Assembly: GCF_013364355.1 (NCBI RefSeq)
Contig: NZ_CP054931.1
Span: 4,081,501-4,145,500 of the forward strand
Source of the DNA: Stenotrophomonas sp. NA06056
GTDB taxonomy: Bacteria > Pseudomonadota > Gammaproteobacteria > Xanthomonadales > Xanthomonadaceae
Length of the DNA stretch: 64,000 bases
Reading direction: 5' to 3'
The notes under the pieces are model-generated. The model was not told the DNA's origin, made no database searches, and saw only the letters and a program-made list of their open reading frames with translations. This document shows, piece after piece, positions 36,653-45,024 of this stretch (position 1 is the first letter of the stretch; every line of letters begins with the position of its first letter). The translations under genes and the position numbers were made by a program.

Positions 36653-36742
36653 ACCGGTTCACGCGGACCACCGCGCCTGCGCGCGACTATACGGCAGGCG
36701 CCGTAAACGGCGGATGCGCAGGCGCTGGCCGCTGGTTACGGC

Positions 36743-36991
36743 TCAATACTTCAGCCGCAGTTCTTCCACCTGTGGCTGCTGCAGCGCGTACCAGTCCTGG
36801 AATTCTTCCTCGGTGATCTCGTCCGGTGCGTACACCGCGATCGGGTGCCAGTCATGGTCGGTCGGCAACGGCTGGCGCGGCCCGGCGCGCAGGCTGTAGG
36901 CCACGCCTTCGTAGTCCACCAGGTCGTCGACCTGCGGCCACTGCTCGCGGGCGAACTGGGTTTCACTCTTCAACAGGATCACCTGGTACAT
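36743..36991 (-). CDS. Small conserved hypothetical protein
   Basis: The 82-residue acidic product starts MYQVILLKSETQFAREQWPQ and is rich in Trp, Tyr and Glu (EEEFQDWYALQQPQVEEL). There is no signal or membrane segment. The ATG at 36991 follows GGAGGTGCC, a good ribosome site, which rules out the longer frame. Function unknown. Confidence 0.7.
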   Translation of the reverse strand: MYQVILLKSETQFAREQWPQVDDLVDYEGVAYSLRAGPRQPLPTDHDWHPIAVYAPDEITEEEFQDWYALQQPQVEELRLKY

Positions 36992-37173
36992 CGGCACCTC
37001 CACTGCGGTTGGATCGGAAAAACGCGGCGCTGGCGGAAGCATACCGCTGCGCCGATGACGGCACGCGCTCCGCCGCGGCGACGGAACGTTCTGGACATGA
37101 CCCTCGCCCCGGCTTCACCCGCCCGTGGCAGTGCCCTCGTCATCGTGGAGGTCCTCTCCTGCCACGCCTGACA

Positions 37174-37668
37174 ATGACCGACCTGCCGCCCCTGAAGACC
37201 GTCACCGACCTCAAGCTGCCCCGCTACCTGGGCACCTGGTACGAGATCGCCCGCCTGCCGATGCGCCACGAACCGGAGGGCTGCACCGACGTATCGGCGC
37301 ATTACACCCTGCTCGACAACGGCAACGTGGGTGTCACCAACCGCTGCCGCATGGACGGCGAGGTCGAGGAAGCCACCGGCGAGGCCTGCGCGATCGACAA
37401 CGACAGCGCGCGGCTGGAAGTCAGCTTCCTGCCCAAGGGCCTGCGCTGGCTGCCCTTCGCCAAGGGTGACTACTGGGTGATGCAGGTGGCGCCGGACTAC
37501 AGCGTTGCCCTGGTCGGCAGCCCGGACCGCAAGTACCTGTGGCTGCTGGCGCGTGAGCCGCGGCTGGATGCCACCGTGCAGGAACATTATCTGGCAGCCG
37601 CACGCCTGCAGGGCTTCGATCTGTCCGAACTGATCCAGACCCCGCATACCGGCCACCCCACTGCCTGA
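37174..37668 (+). CDS. Blc-type bacterial lipocalin
   Basis: The 164-residue protein has the lipocalin core motif YLGTWYEIARLPMRHEP near residue 20. It also has GNVGVTNRCRMDGEVEEATG, DYWVMQVAPDYSVALVGSPD with the second structurally conserved region, and REPRLDATVQEHYLAAARLQ in the C-terminal helix. Unlike E. coli Blc no lipobox or signal peptide precedes the barrel, so it should be cytoplasmic unless the true start lies upstream. A lipid or hydrophobic ligand is expected. The FAD oxidoreductase gene starts 12 bases downstream and is probably co-transcribed. Confidence 0.85.
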   Translation: MTDLPPLKTVTDLKLPRYLGTWYEIARLPMRHEPEGCTDVSAHYTLLDNGNVGVTNRCRMDGEVEEATGEACAIDNDSARLEVSFLPKGLRWLPFAKGDYWVMQVAPDYSVALVGSPDRKYLWLLAREPRLDATVQEHYLAAARLQGFDLSELIQTPHTGHPTA

Positions 37669-37680
37669 GCACCAACGCGC

Positions 37681-38889
37681 ATGGACCTGAAGAGTGGATA
37701 CCCGTGGTGGGCGGTGCGCAACGGCCTGATCCAGGCCTTCCCGCCGCTGGAGCAGGATCTGCACTGCGATGTGCTGGTGGTCGGTGGCGGCATCACCGGC
37801 GCGCTGATCGCCGATGAGTTGTCTGCCCATGGGCACGACGTGGCGGTGATCGAGCAGCGTGACATCGGCTGGGGCAGCACCGCAGCCAGTACCGCGTTGC
37901 TGCAGTACGAAATCGACACCCACCTGCTGGAGCTGGCCGCGCAGTATGGCAACGACGCTGCGGCGCTGGCTTACCGGGCATGCGCCGATGCGATCCCGGC
38001 CCTGCGCCAGGTGGCACGCGGCCTGAAGGACGTGGATTTCAAGCAGATGGACAGCCTGTACCTGGCCAGTCGCCGCCGTGACGTACCGCGGCTGATGGCC
38101 GAAGGCGAGGCCCGCCGTGGCATCGGCCTGGATGCGCGCTGGCTGGACCGGGAAGCGCTGCAGGAACGTTTCAGCGTCGATGCCGGCGGTGCGCTGTTGA
38201 CCCGTCAGGCGGCGCGCGTGGATCCGTACCGTCTGGCCTATGGCCTGCTCGAGCGTGTGTGCAAGCGCGGCGGCGTGGTGCATGACCGCACCGTGCTGCA
38301 TGCCCTCACCCCCAGCGCGCGCGGCGTGACCGCACGCACCGAATCCGGAGTGCAGATCCGTGCCCGCCACGTGGTGCTGGCGATGGGCTATGCCAACCAG
38401 CAATGGCTGGACCCGCGCGTGGCACGCAACCGCAGCAGCTATGCCTTCATCACCGACCCGATCAACGCCGACGAGCTGGGCTGGCTGCAGCGCACCATGG
38501 TGTGGGAGAGCGCGCGCCCCTACCTGTACCTGCGCGCCACCGGCGACCGGCGGCTGCTGGTGGGCGGGCTGGACGACGCCATCGATGTTCCCGCCCGCCG
38601 CGATGGCCGGGTGGAAAGCAAGGCCCGCAAACTGATGAAGCAGCTAATGCAGTGGTTCCCGCACCTGCAGCCGACCCCGGCGTTTTCGTGGGCGGGCACC
38701 TTTGCCGAGACCGCCGACGGCCTGCCGTTTTTCGGGCCGCATGCGCAATGGGGCCCGCGGGTGCAGTTCGCCATGGCCTACGGTGGCAACGGCATCACCT
38801 ATTCCATGATCGGCGCCGGGCTGCTGCGGGCGGGGGTCGAGCGGCGCAAGCATCCACTGGCGGGGCTGTTCGGGTTCGGGCGGCTGTAA
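37681..38889 (+). CDS. FAD-dependent oxidoreductase, DAO/glycine-oxidase fold
   Basis: The 402-residue protein has the dinucleotide-binding start CDVLVVGGGITGALIADELS and VAVIEQRDIGWGSTAASTAL, where the GSTAAST segment matches the flavin loop of DadA/glycine oxidase-like enzymes. The C-terminal TFAETADGLPFFGPHAQWGP and GGNGITYSMIGAGLL complete the FAD site. No signal peptide. The substrate (an amine or amino acid) is not readable. It lies 12 bases after the lipocalin gene. Confidence 0.82.
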   Translation: MDLKSGYPWWAVRNGLIQAFPPLEQDLHCDVLVVGGGITGALIADELSAHGHDVAVIEQRDIGWGSTAASTALLQYEIDTHLLELAAQYGNDAAALAYRACADAIPALRQVARGLKDVDFKQMDSLYLASRRRDVPRLMAEGEARRGIGLDARWLDREALQERFSVDAGGALLTRQAARVDPYRLAYGLLERVCKRGGVVHDRTVLHALTPSARGVTARTESGVQIRARHVVLAMGYANQQWLDPRVARNRSSYAFITDPINADELGWLQRTMVWESARPYLYLRATGDRRLLVGGLDDAIDVPARRDGRVESKARKLMKQLMQWFPHLQPTPAFSWAGTFAETADGLPFFGPHAQWGPRVQFAMAYGGNGITYSMIGAGLLRAGVERRKHPLAGLFGFGRL

Positions 38890-38892
38890 CGT

Positions 38893-38917
38893 GCAGCCAG
38901 GCATGGCCTGGCTCTAC
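38893..38917 (-). repeat. SMAG repeat
   Basis: Inverted copy GCAGCCAGGCATGGCCTGGC ending in CTAC, a few bases after the oxidoreductase stop. Confidence 0.75.
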
Positions 38918-39014
38918 CGCAATCGGCGGGCGACAGGCATCATTCAAGCAACGCCTGCTAGCGTCGGCCTGTACCGCCGCGTGCTGCGCGGCCCCTCTCC
39001 ATTGGAGCGCCGTC

Positions 39015-39506
39015 ATGATCCGCCCCCTGACCCTGCTGCTGTGCCTGGCCGCCCTGCCCGGAACTGCCCTGGCGCAGTCCGCTGCCGGTGCCACCGCGCC
39101 GCAGGCTTCCGGCCTGGACCTGTCCGTGCCGCAGACGCCGATCCGCTATCTCAACGATCCGGCGCTGCAACAGGATCCGCCGGGCACGTTCTACGGCGAC
39201 AAGACCGGCCCACGCGTGAACGGCGACGGCAGGATCGCCGATGTGACGGATGACAAGGTCAAGGTGTCCGGCAGTTTCACCACCGGCATCGGCTACGCCA
39301 AGAATTACGGCAACACCCACTACAACGCCGCCACGCTCAACCTCAGCAAGAACTACACCAACGATGAAGGCAAGACCCGCGGGGTCAACGTCAACATCCA
39401 CGTGAGCGAAGGCAAAGGCCCGGGCTTCTTCGGGCCGTATGGTGGCGGCGGTTACTACGGGGGTGGCCCCGGCTATTGGGACTACCCACCGCCCTACGGC
39501 TGGTAA
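39015..39506 (+). CDS. Exported hypothetical protein with glycine/tyrosine-rich tail
   Basis: The 163-residue product has a signal peptide (MIRPLTLLLCLAALPGTALA-QS) and a mature region with alternating polar beta-strand-like segments (DDKVKVSGSFTTGIGYAKNY, NAATLNLSKNYTNDEGKTRG). It ends in a Gly/Tyr/Pro-rich tail (YGGGGYYGGGPGYWDYPPPY). The pattern suggests a small periplasmic or surface protein; no family recognised. The ATG at 39015 has GGAG at 9 bases. Confidence 0.7.
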   Translation: MIRPLTLLLCLAALPGTALAQSAAGATAPQASGLDLSVPQTPIRYLNDPALQQDPPGTFYGDKTGPRVNGDGRIADVTDDKVKVSGSFTTGIGYAKNYGNTHYNAATLNLSKNYTNDEGKTRGVNVNIHVSEGKGPGFFGPYGGGGYYGGGPGYWDYPPPYGW

Positions 39507-39517
39507 CCCACGCCCCT

Positions 39518-39579
39518 GCAGAGCCGAGCCCATGCTCGGCTGCGGCCGGCTGCAGCGCCGAGCATGGGCTCGACGCTAC
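39518..39579. repeat. SMAG repeat pair, head to head
   Basis: GCAGAGCCGAGCCCATGCTC at 39518 (GTAG head decayed to GCAG) and an inverted copy ending in CTAC at 39579, in the convergent gap before the PepSY gene. Confidence 0.75.
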
Positions 39580-39590
39580 ATGGATGAGCA

Positions 39591-40025
39591 TCAATCCAGC
39601 CAGCCATCACGCTCGCTGTGCAGGATGCGGCCGTCATACCCACTCAGGCGCACGTCCACGCGCTGATTGCGGGCATTGCGGGCTTCCAGCGACCACGTCG
39701 CACCGTCGCGTTCCAGCGAATGGATCTCACGCAGGCCCTGCGACTGCGCCTTGGCCAGCACCTGCTCAGTGCTCAGCAGTGCGCGGCTATCGTGCTCGTC
39801 GAAGATCTCGCCGGTCTTCGGGTCCACATACACCTCACTGAAGCGACCGTCGGCGCGGCTGACATCGGCTTCCCACAGGCCATCATCGCGCTCGATCTCA
39901 TGGATCTGGGTGTAACCGGCCTTGCGCAGGGTCTGTTCGACCTGGGCCATGCCCAGCGGTGCCGCCTGGGCAGCGGGAGCAATGGCAAGCGCAACGACGG
40001 TGGCGAGGGTGAGCGACTTCAACAT
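39591..40025 (-). CDS. Exported protein with two PepSY-like domains
   Basis: The 144-residue product has a signal peptide (MLKSLTLATVVALAIAPAAQ-AA) and two repeats of the PepSY pattern. The first is residues 25-75 (MAQVEQTLRKAGYTQIHEIE to VDPKTGEIFDE), the second 80-140 (EQVLAKAQSQGLREIHSLER to RLSGYDGRILHSE). PepSY proteins are periplasmic and often accompany histidine kinases or peptidases. It is divergent from a second PepSY gene that leads a two-component operon, which suggests shared control. Confidence 0.82.
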   Translation of the reverse strand: MLKSLTLATVVALAIAPAAQAAPLGMAQVEQTLRKAGYTQIHEIERDDGLWEADVSRADGRFSEVYVDPKTGEIFDEHDSRALLSTEQVLAKAQSQGLREIHSLERDGATWSLEARNARNQRVDVRLSGYDGRILHSERDGWLD

Positions 40026-40167
40026 GGGGGTTCTCCTGTTCGGTGCCGGACCATCCCGGCAACGCCACGATGCATGGCGTGGTTAACAGCGGCTTAGCCA
40101 GCGCTGTTAGCCAACCGTTAGTCGGTGGCGGCACACTCGCGCCTGTTCCCCATTCCCCATCACCCGC

Positions 40168-40464
40168 GTGCCCATCCTCTCTTCCCTGTCCCTGCTGCTG
40201 GCCCTGGCCAGCGCCCCGACCGCCACCGGCCCTGCCCAGGACCCGGCGCAGCAGGTTGCGCGCCGGGCCGTGCAGCAGGGCCGCTACGTGCCGCTGGAAA
40301 GCGTGGTGCGCGATGCGCTCAAGCGCCACCCCGGCCAGCTGCTGGAAGTGGAGCTTGACGACGGCGTGTACGAAGTGGAGATCCTGCGCGCCGACGGCGT
40401 GGTGGTGGAGCTGGACTATGATGCGCGCAACGGCAGGCTGCTGAAGACGGAGCTGGACGACTGA
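40168..40464 (+). CDS. Exported PepSY-domain protein leading a two-component operon
   Basis: The 98-residue product starts at a GTG (40168), with a signal peptide (ILSSLSLLLALASAPTATGP) and one PepSY domain: LESVVRDALKRHPGQLLEVE then YEVEILRADGVVVELDYDAR with the closing GRLLKTELDD. Its TGA overlaps the ATG of the response regulator gene by one base, so the three genes PepSY-regulator-kinase form a coupled operon. A role in tuning the kinase from the periplasm is inferred from context. Confidence 0.82.
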   Translation: MPILSSLSLLLALASAPTATGPAQDPAQQVARRAVQQGRYVPLESVVRDALKRHPGQLLEVELDDGVYEVEILRADGVVVELDYDARNGRLLKTELDD

Positions 40465-41123
40465 TGCGCATCCTGTTGGCCGAAGACGATGCCGCATTGG
40501 CCGAGCGCCTGCAGCCGCTGCTGGAACAGGCCGGTTACGTGGTCGACGTGGTGGCCGATGGTCGCCAGGCCGAGGAGATCGGCCAGGTGGAAGACCTGCA
40601 GGCGGCGATTGTCGATCTGGGCCTGCCCGGGCTGGATGGCCTGAGCGTGATCGAGCGTTGGCGTGGCAATGGCCGCGACTTCCCGGTGCTGGTGCTGACC
40701 GCACGCGGGCGCTGGCACGACAAGCTGGCCGGCTTTGATGCCGGCGCCGACGACTACCTGACCAAACCCTTCCAGGCCGACGAACTGGTGCTGCGCCTGC
40801 GCGCGCTGATCCGTCGCAGCCATGGCCATGCCAGCCCACGCCTGCAGTGCGGCCCGCTGCAGCTGGACGTCAATGCCGGGCGCTTCGACCTGGACGGCCA
40901 GGCACTGGCGCTGAGCCCGCAGGAATTCCGCCTGCTCAGCTACTTCATCCACCACAATGGCCAGGTGATCGGCCGCGACCGCCTGGGTGAGCACGTATTC
41001 GATGGCGGCCACGATCCCGATTCGAATGCACTGGACGTGCTGCTGGGCCGCGTGCGCCGCAAGCTTGGCACCGATCTGATCCAGACCGTACGCGGCCAGG
41101 GCTGGCGGTTGGCCGCGCCGTGA
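40464..41123 (+). CDS. OmpR/PhoB-family response regulator
   Basis: The 219-residue regulator has a receiver domain with acidic pocket ED7-8, phospho-acceptor Asp51 (AAIVDLGLPGLDGLSVI), the conserved Thr in VLVLTARG and Lys in DDYLTKPFQADEL. Its C-terminal winged helix shows LSPQEFRLLSYFIHHNGQVI and DVLLGRVRRKLGTDLIQTVR plus GQGWRL. The order and length match PhoP/QseB-like regulators. It is coupled to the kinase gene by an ATGA-type overlap (GTGA). Confidence 0.92.
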   Translation: MRILLAEDDAALAERLQPLLEQAGYVVDVVADGRQAEEIGQVEDLQAAIVDLGLPGLDGLSVIERWRGNGRDFPVLVLTARGRWHDKLAGFDAGADDYLTKPFQADELVLRLRALIRRSHGHASPRLQCGPLQLDVNAGRFDLDGQALALSPQEFRLLSYFIHHNGQVIGRDRLGEHVFDGGHDPDSNALDVLLGRVRRKLGTDLIQTVRGQGWRLAAP

Positions 41124-42448
41124 GCCCGCAACCGTCACTGCGACGCCGGCTGCTGCTGGCCGGTGGCATCGGCCTGCTGCTGGTCTCGGCACTGGCCAGT
41201 GCGCTGCTGGGCGAACTGTTCAAGCGCAGCGCGCGCGACCGCCTGGACAACGAACTGCAGCAGGACATGCTGACCCTGCTGGCGCAGGCCGAGATCGATG
41301 CCGACGGCCAGCTGCAGTTGCGGCAGGAACCCAACGACGCGCGCTTCCAGCGCGTGTTCTCCGGCGCCTACTGGCAGATCGCCGATGGCAGCGGCAAGGT
41401 GCTGCTGCAGTCGCGTTCGTTGTGGGACGAGACGTTGCCCGTGGCCGCCAATGGCGCAGCCGAACGCAATCTTCCTGGCCCGCTGCAGCAGTCGCTGCGC
41501 GCACGGGTGCAGCCGGTGCGCCTGCCCCGCGCGACCCAACCCTATGTCGCCGTGGTCGCCACCGACCGCAGTGCATTGGACGCGGACGTCGCCGCGTTCC
41601 GCCAACGCAGCGCGATGGCGCTGGCGGTGCTGGTTGCCGCGTGGCTGGCGGTGTTGGCCAGCCAGGTGCATTTCGGCCTGCGCCCGCTGCAGCGTCTCGG
41701 TGCGCAGCTGGAACGTGTGCGCCGCGGCGATGCACAGCGCATCGATACGGCGGGACTGGGCGCTGAAATCGCGCCGCTGGGCGACGAACTCAATGCGCTG
41801 CTGGACCACCAGCAACGAATGGTGGCGCGCGCGCGTACCAGTGCACAGGATCTGGCGCATGCGCTGAAGACACCTTTGAGCGTGCTTGCCGCCGAAGCTG
41901 ATGGTGAAGGCCGCGAGTGGCGCACCACGCTGCGCGAGCAGGGCGCGCGCATGCAGGCCAGCGTTGATCGCTATCTTGCCGCCGGGCTGACCGCCGATCA
42001 TCGCGAGCGCACACCGGTGGCAGCGGTGGCGCAGGCGATGTGCAGGCTGATGGCACGCGTGCATGGCGAGCGCGCGTTGCAGTTCCAGGCCGAGGGCATT
42101 GCTACCGATCTGCAGTTCGCCGGTGCCAGTGCCGATCTGGAAGAGATGCTTGGCAACCTGCTCGACAATGCCGGCAAGTGGGCACAGCAGGACGTGACAG
42201 TGACGGCGCGTGCGGACGAAGGGCAGTTGCGCATCGACGTGCGCGATGACGGCCCGGGTCTGGCAGCCGAGGCGCTGGCGCAGGTCACCCAGCGCGGCGT
42301 GCGGTTGGATGAGCGCGAAAGCAGCAGCGGCCTGGGGTTGGCGATCGTCGGCGATATCGCCGCCAGTTATGGCGGGCGGCTGGCGTTGGAGAACGCGCAT
42401 CCGGGATTGCGTGCCACGTTGTGGTTGCCGGGCATCGTCAAGCAATAG
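41120..42448 (+). CDS. Sensor histidine kinase (PhoQ/QseC-like)
   Basis: The 442-residue kinase has two membrane helices (about 10-30 and 165-185) bordering a periplasmic domain of about 130 residues, then a HAMP-like linker. The H-box is DLAHALKTPLSVLA with the phospho-accepting His247. The catalytic domain has NLLDNAGKWA, RDDGPGLA and SSGLGLAIVGDIAASYGG, all intact. Start is a GTG overlapping the regulator stop. The input signal is unknown; the PepSY gene in the operon could contribute. Confidence 0.9.
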   Translation: MSPQPSLRRRLLLAGGIGLLLVSALASALLGELFKRSARDRLDNELQQDMLTLLAQAEIDADGQLQLRQEPNDARFQRVFSGAYWQIADGSGKVLLQSRSLWDETLPVAANGAAERNLPGPLQQSLRARVQPVRLPRATQPYVAVVATDRSALDADVAAFRQRSAMALAVLVAAWLAVLASQVHFGLRPLQRLGAQLERVRRGDAQRIDTAGLGAEIAPLGDELNALLDHQQRMVARARTSAQDLAHALKTPLSVLAAEADGEGREWRTTLREQGARMQASVDRYLAAGLTADHRERTPVAAVAQAMCRLMARVHGERALQFQAEGIATDLQFAGASADLEEMLGNLLDNAGKWAQQDVTVTARADEGQLRIDVRDDGPGLAAEALAQVTQRGVRLDERESSSGLGLAIVGDIAASYGGRLALENAHPGLRATLWLPGIVKQ

Positions 42449-42468
42449 ATCGACCTGGATGCGCCGTT

Positions 42469-42572
42469 GTAGAGCCGAGCCCATGCTCGGCTCGGGGCAG
42501 TGCGAAGCGCAGCCGAGCGTGGGCTCGGCTCTACAGGCAGCGCGAAGAGCGCCGACCAAGGTCGGCATCTAC
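42469..42572. repeat. Three GTAG-type palindromes
   Basis: Forward GTAGAGCCGAGCCCATGCTC (42469-42492), inverted CAGCCGAGCGTGGGCTCGGC to CTAC (42510-42534), and inverted GCCGACCAAGGTCGGCATCTAC-like unit (42551-42572), lying downstream of the kinase gene. Confidence 0.8.
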
Positions 42573-42594
42573 CAGAGCAGGTGTTCGCTGCAAA

Positions 42595-42915
42595 TCAGCG
42601 GTGGTGCATCCACCAGCAATCAATCGCGTCCAGCGCGATGTGGATCATCAAACCAATCCCCACCAACCGCGTCTTCTTCGGTACGCACAGGCCCGCATAC
42701 ACGGCAATCGCCGGTGCGGTATGCAGCGGGTGGAAGCCGATGCTGCAGCGGTTCGGGGCATAGATCGGATCGGCCAGCAGATGGTCCAGGTCGATGATCC
42801 AGCCCAGCAGCAGCAACAGCCACGCCGACGCAAAGCGCTTGCGCCAGAACAGCCATGCCAGCAGGGCTGGCACGGCGGCATGCAGGAACAGATGGAAGAT
42901 CGCGCGGGCGCTCAT
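42595..42915 (-). CDS. Small integral membrane protein, DUF6122-like
   Basis: The 106-residue product starts MSARAIFHLFLHAAVPALLA and has three to four hydrophobic helices with histidine and aspartate in them (LGWIIDLDHLLADPIYAPNR, CSIGFHPLHTAPAIAVYAGL). The HLLADPI and HPLHT motifs resemble the DUF6122 / metal-dependent-hydrolase-like membrane families (HD...H). Activity unknown. The gene follows speA on the same strand with 40 bases between. Confidence 0.7.
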   Translation of the reverse strand: MSARAIFHLFLHAAVPALLAWLFWRKRFASAWLLLLLGWIIDLDHLLADPIYAPNRCSIGFHPLHTAPAIAVYAGLCVPKKTRLVGIGLMIHIALDAIDCWWMHHR

Positions 42916-42955
42916 CGGGGGCTGGGGTGACGGCACGGGGCCGTCACCCGGCGCA

Positions 42956-44845
42956 TCAGACCAGCGGTTCGTCGGACAAGTAGGTATAACCGGTCAGGCC
43001 CGCTTCCAGCGCTTCGGACAGTTCCTGCGCGCGCTCCGGCGACAGCTCGGCGGCGGCCACGCGCTGCGCATACGCCGCACGCAGGTCATCCAGCTTGTAG
43101 CCCACGTAGTCCAGCATCACGTCGGTGGTGTCGCCGCGGCGCTGCTGGGTGATGGCGTAGCCATCGGCATCGGCCAGCACTTCCACCGCGTCGGTATCAC
43201 CGAACAGGTTGTGGATGTCGCCGAGGATTTCCTGGTAGGCACCGACCATGAAGAAACCGATCCGGTAGCTTTCGCCATGCTTGATCGCGTGCAGCGGCAG
43301 CGAGCTGTCCAGGCTTTCGTTCTCGACATAGGTCTTGACCATGCCGTCGGAATCGCAGGTCATGTCGGCGATGATGCCGCGGCGGTCCGGCGTTTCGTTC
43401 AGGCGCTCGATCGGCACGATCGGGAACACCTGGTCGATCGCCCACGCATCGGGAATCGACTCGAACACGCTGAAGTTGACGAAATACTTGTCGACCAGGC
43501 GCTCGTTCAGTTCATCCAGCGCCGGGCGATGGCTCTTCTCGTCGTAGCTCAGGCGCGCACGCACACCGTGGGCGATGGCATAGAACAGATCGTCGATGCG
43601 CGCACGCTGCGGCAGGTCGATCTGGCCCAGCGCATAGCTGGACAGGCCTTCGGCATGGAAGTGCTGCGCTTCCTGGAACAGCTCCACCGCCGGACGCACG
43701 TCCAGCTCTTCGTGGATCTCACGCAGGTGGCGGATCGAGGCCGGCTCGTCGTCGTGCTGGTCCGGCACGCGGCCTTCCTGCGCCTGTTCCACTTCGGACA
43801 CATTGGCGATCAGCACCGCGTGGTGCGCGGTCATCGCGCGGCCGCACTCGGTGACGATGCGCGGCGGGGTCAGGCCGTGTTCTTCGCAGGCATTGGCCAG
43901 CGGCTGCACGATGTTGCTGGCGTACGAATTCAGGCCGTAGTTGATCGAGCAGAAGCTGCGCGAGCGGGTGCCTTCGTAGTCAACGCCCAGGCCGCCGCCC
44001 ACGTCGACGTGGGTGATCTTCGCACCCAGCTGTGACAGCTCGACGAAATAGCGGGTGGCTTCGCGCATGCCGTTGGCGATGTCGCGCACGTTGGAGATCT
44101 GCGAGCCCATGTGGAAATGCAGCAGGCTCAGGCAGTCGGCATATTCGGTATCGCGCAGCGACTTCCACAGGTCCAGCAGCTGGCGCGGGGACAAGCCGAA
44201 CTTGGCCTTGTCGCCACCGCTGTTCTGCCACTTGCCGGCGCCCAGCGAGGCCAGGCGCATGCGCACGCCCAGGCCTGGCTTCACGTCCAGCGCCTTGGAC
44301 TCTTCCAGCACCAGCTTCAGCTCGGACGGCTTCTCGATGACGATGAAGGTCTGCAGGCCCAGCTTGCGGCCGATCAGGGCCAAGCGGATGTACTCGCGGT
44401 CCTTGTAGCCGTTGCAGACGATCAGGCCACCCGGGCGCGACAGCGCCAGCACGGCCATCAGTTCCGGCTTGCTGCCCGCTTCCAGGCCGAAGCCTTCACC
44501 GTGGTGGCTGGCCAGGGTGCCGGCCACGCCACGGTGCTGGTTGACCTTGATCGGGTACACGGCGGTGTAGCCGCCCGGGTAGTCCCAATCCTGCTGGGCC
44601 TGGGCGAACGCCGCCTGCAGCTTGCCCAGGCGCTGGCCGAGGATGTCCGGGAAGCGCACCAGCAGCGGCAGCTTGGCCCCAGCCGCGCGCGCGGCATCCA
44701 CCACCTTGGGCAGCGACACCACCGGGCCGTCCGCCCCGGTCGGTCTCACCACCATGTGCCCGGCCTGATCCACGTCGAAATAGCCATCCGCCCAGTGCGG
44801 GATCGAGTAGGTCTTGCGGGCTTGGTCGAGGGACCAATCGGTCAT
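42956..44845 (-). CDS. speA: Biosynthetic arginine decarboxylase
   Basis: SpeA makes agmatine from arginine, the first step of the ADC polyamine route. The 629-residue PLP fold-III enzyme begins MTDWSLDQARKTYSIPHWAD, has VYPIKVNQHRGVAGTLASHH with the PLP lysine, LLHFHMGSQISNVRDIANGM, VDVGGGLGVDYEGT and the C-terminal CDSDGMVKTYVENESLDSSL. Length matches the family (about 630). It is divergent from speE across 179 bases carrying a perfect 11-bp dyad, so both polyamine genes may answer to one signal. Confidence 0.95.
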   Translation of the reverse strand: MTDWSLDQARKTYSIPHWADGYFDVDQAGHMVVRPTGADGPVVSLPKVVDAARAAGAKLPLLVRFPDILGQRLGKLQAAFAQAQQDWDYPGGYTAVYPIKVNQHRGVAGTLASHHGEGFGLEAGSKPELMAVLALSRPGGLIVCNGYKDREYIRLALIGRKLGLQTFIVIEKPSELKLVLEESKALDVKPGLGVRMRLASLGAGKWQNSGGDKAKFGLSPRQLLDLWKSLRDTEYADCLSLLHFHMGSQISNVRDIANGMREATRYFVELSQLGAKITHVDVGGGLGVDYEGTRSRSFCSINYGLNSYASNIVQPLANACEEHGLTPPRIVTECGRAMTAHHAVLIANVSEVEQAQEGRVPDQHDDEPASIRHLREIHEELDVRPAVELFQEAQHFHAEGLSSYALGQIDLPQRARIDDLFYAIAHGVRARLSYDEKSHRPALDELNERLVDKYFVNFSVFESIPDAWAIDQVFPIVPIERLNETPDRRGIIADMTCDSDGMVKTYVENESLDSSLPLHAIKHGESYRIGFFMVGAYQEILGDIHNLFGDTDAVEVLADADGYAITQQRRGDTTDVMLDYVGYKLDDLRAAYAQRVAAAELSPERAQELSEALEAGLTGYTYLSDEPLV

Positions 44846-44877
44846 TGCAGTCGGCCTTGTGGCAAATAAAAGGGGGG

Positions 44878-44917
44878 GCATGATAACGCCTATATGCCCA
44901 CAGGTTCGTTATCATGC
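44878..44917. promoter_or_regulatory. Perfect dyad between divergent speA and speE
   Basis: GCATGATAACG (44878-44888) and CGTTATCATGC (44907-44917) are exact inverted copies 18 bases apart, in the only AT-rich part of the intergenic region. Each arm contains TATCAT reading toward one of the two genes, so it may hold the two -10 regions, an operator, or both. Confidence 0.55.
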
Positions 44918-45024
44918 GCGCCCGCGCCCGTGGCAGGTTCCAACCTGAACGGGCCGATCCGTCCGGATGCGTGGCACCCCGCCTTCAGCCCGGCTCCATC
45001 CCCTCCGAACAGGAATGCATTCCC

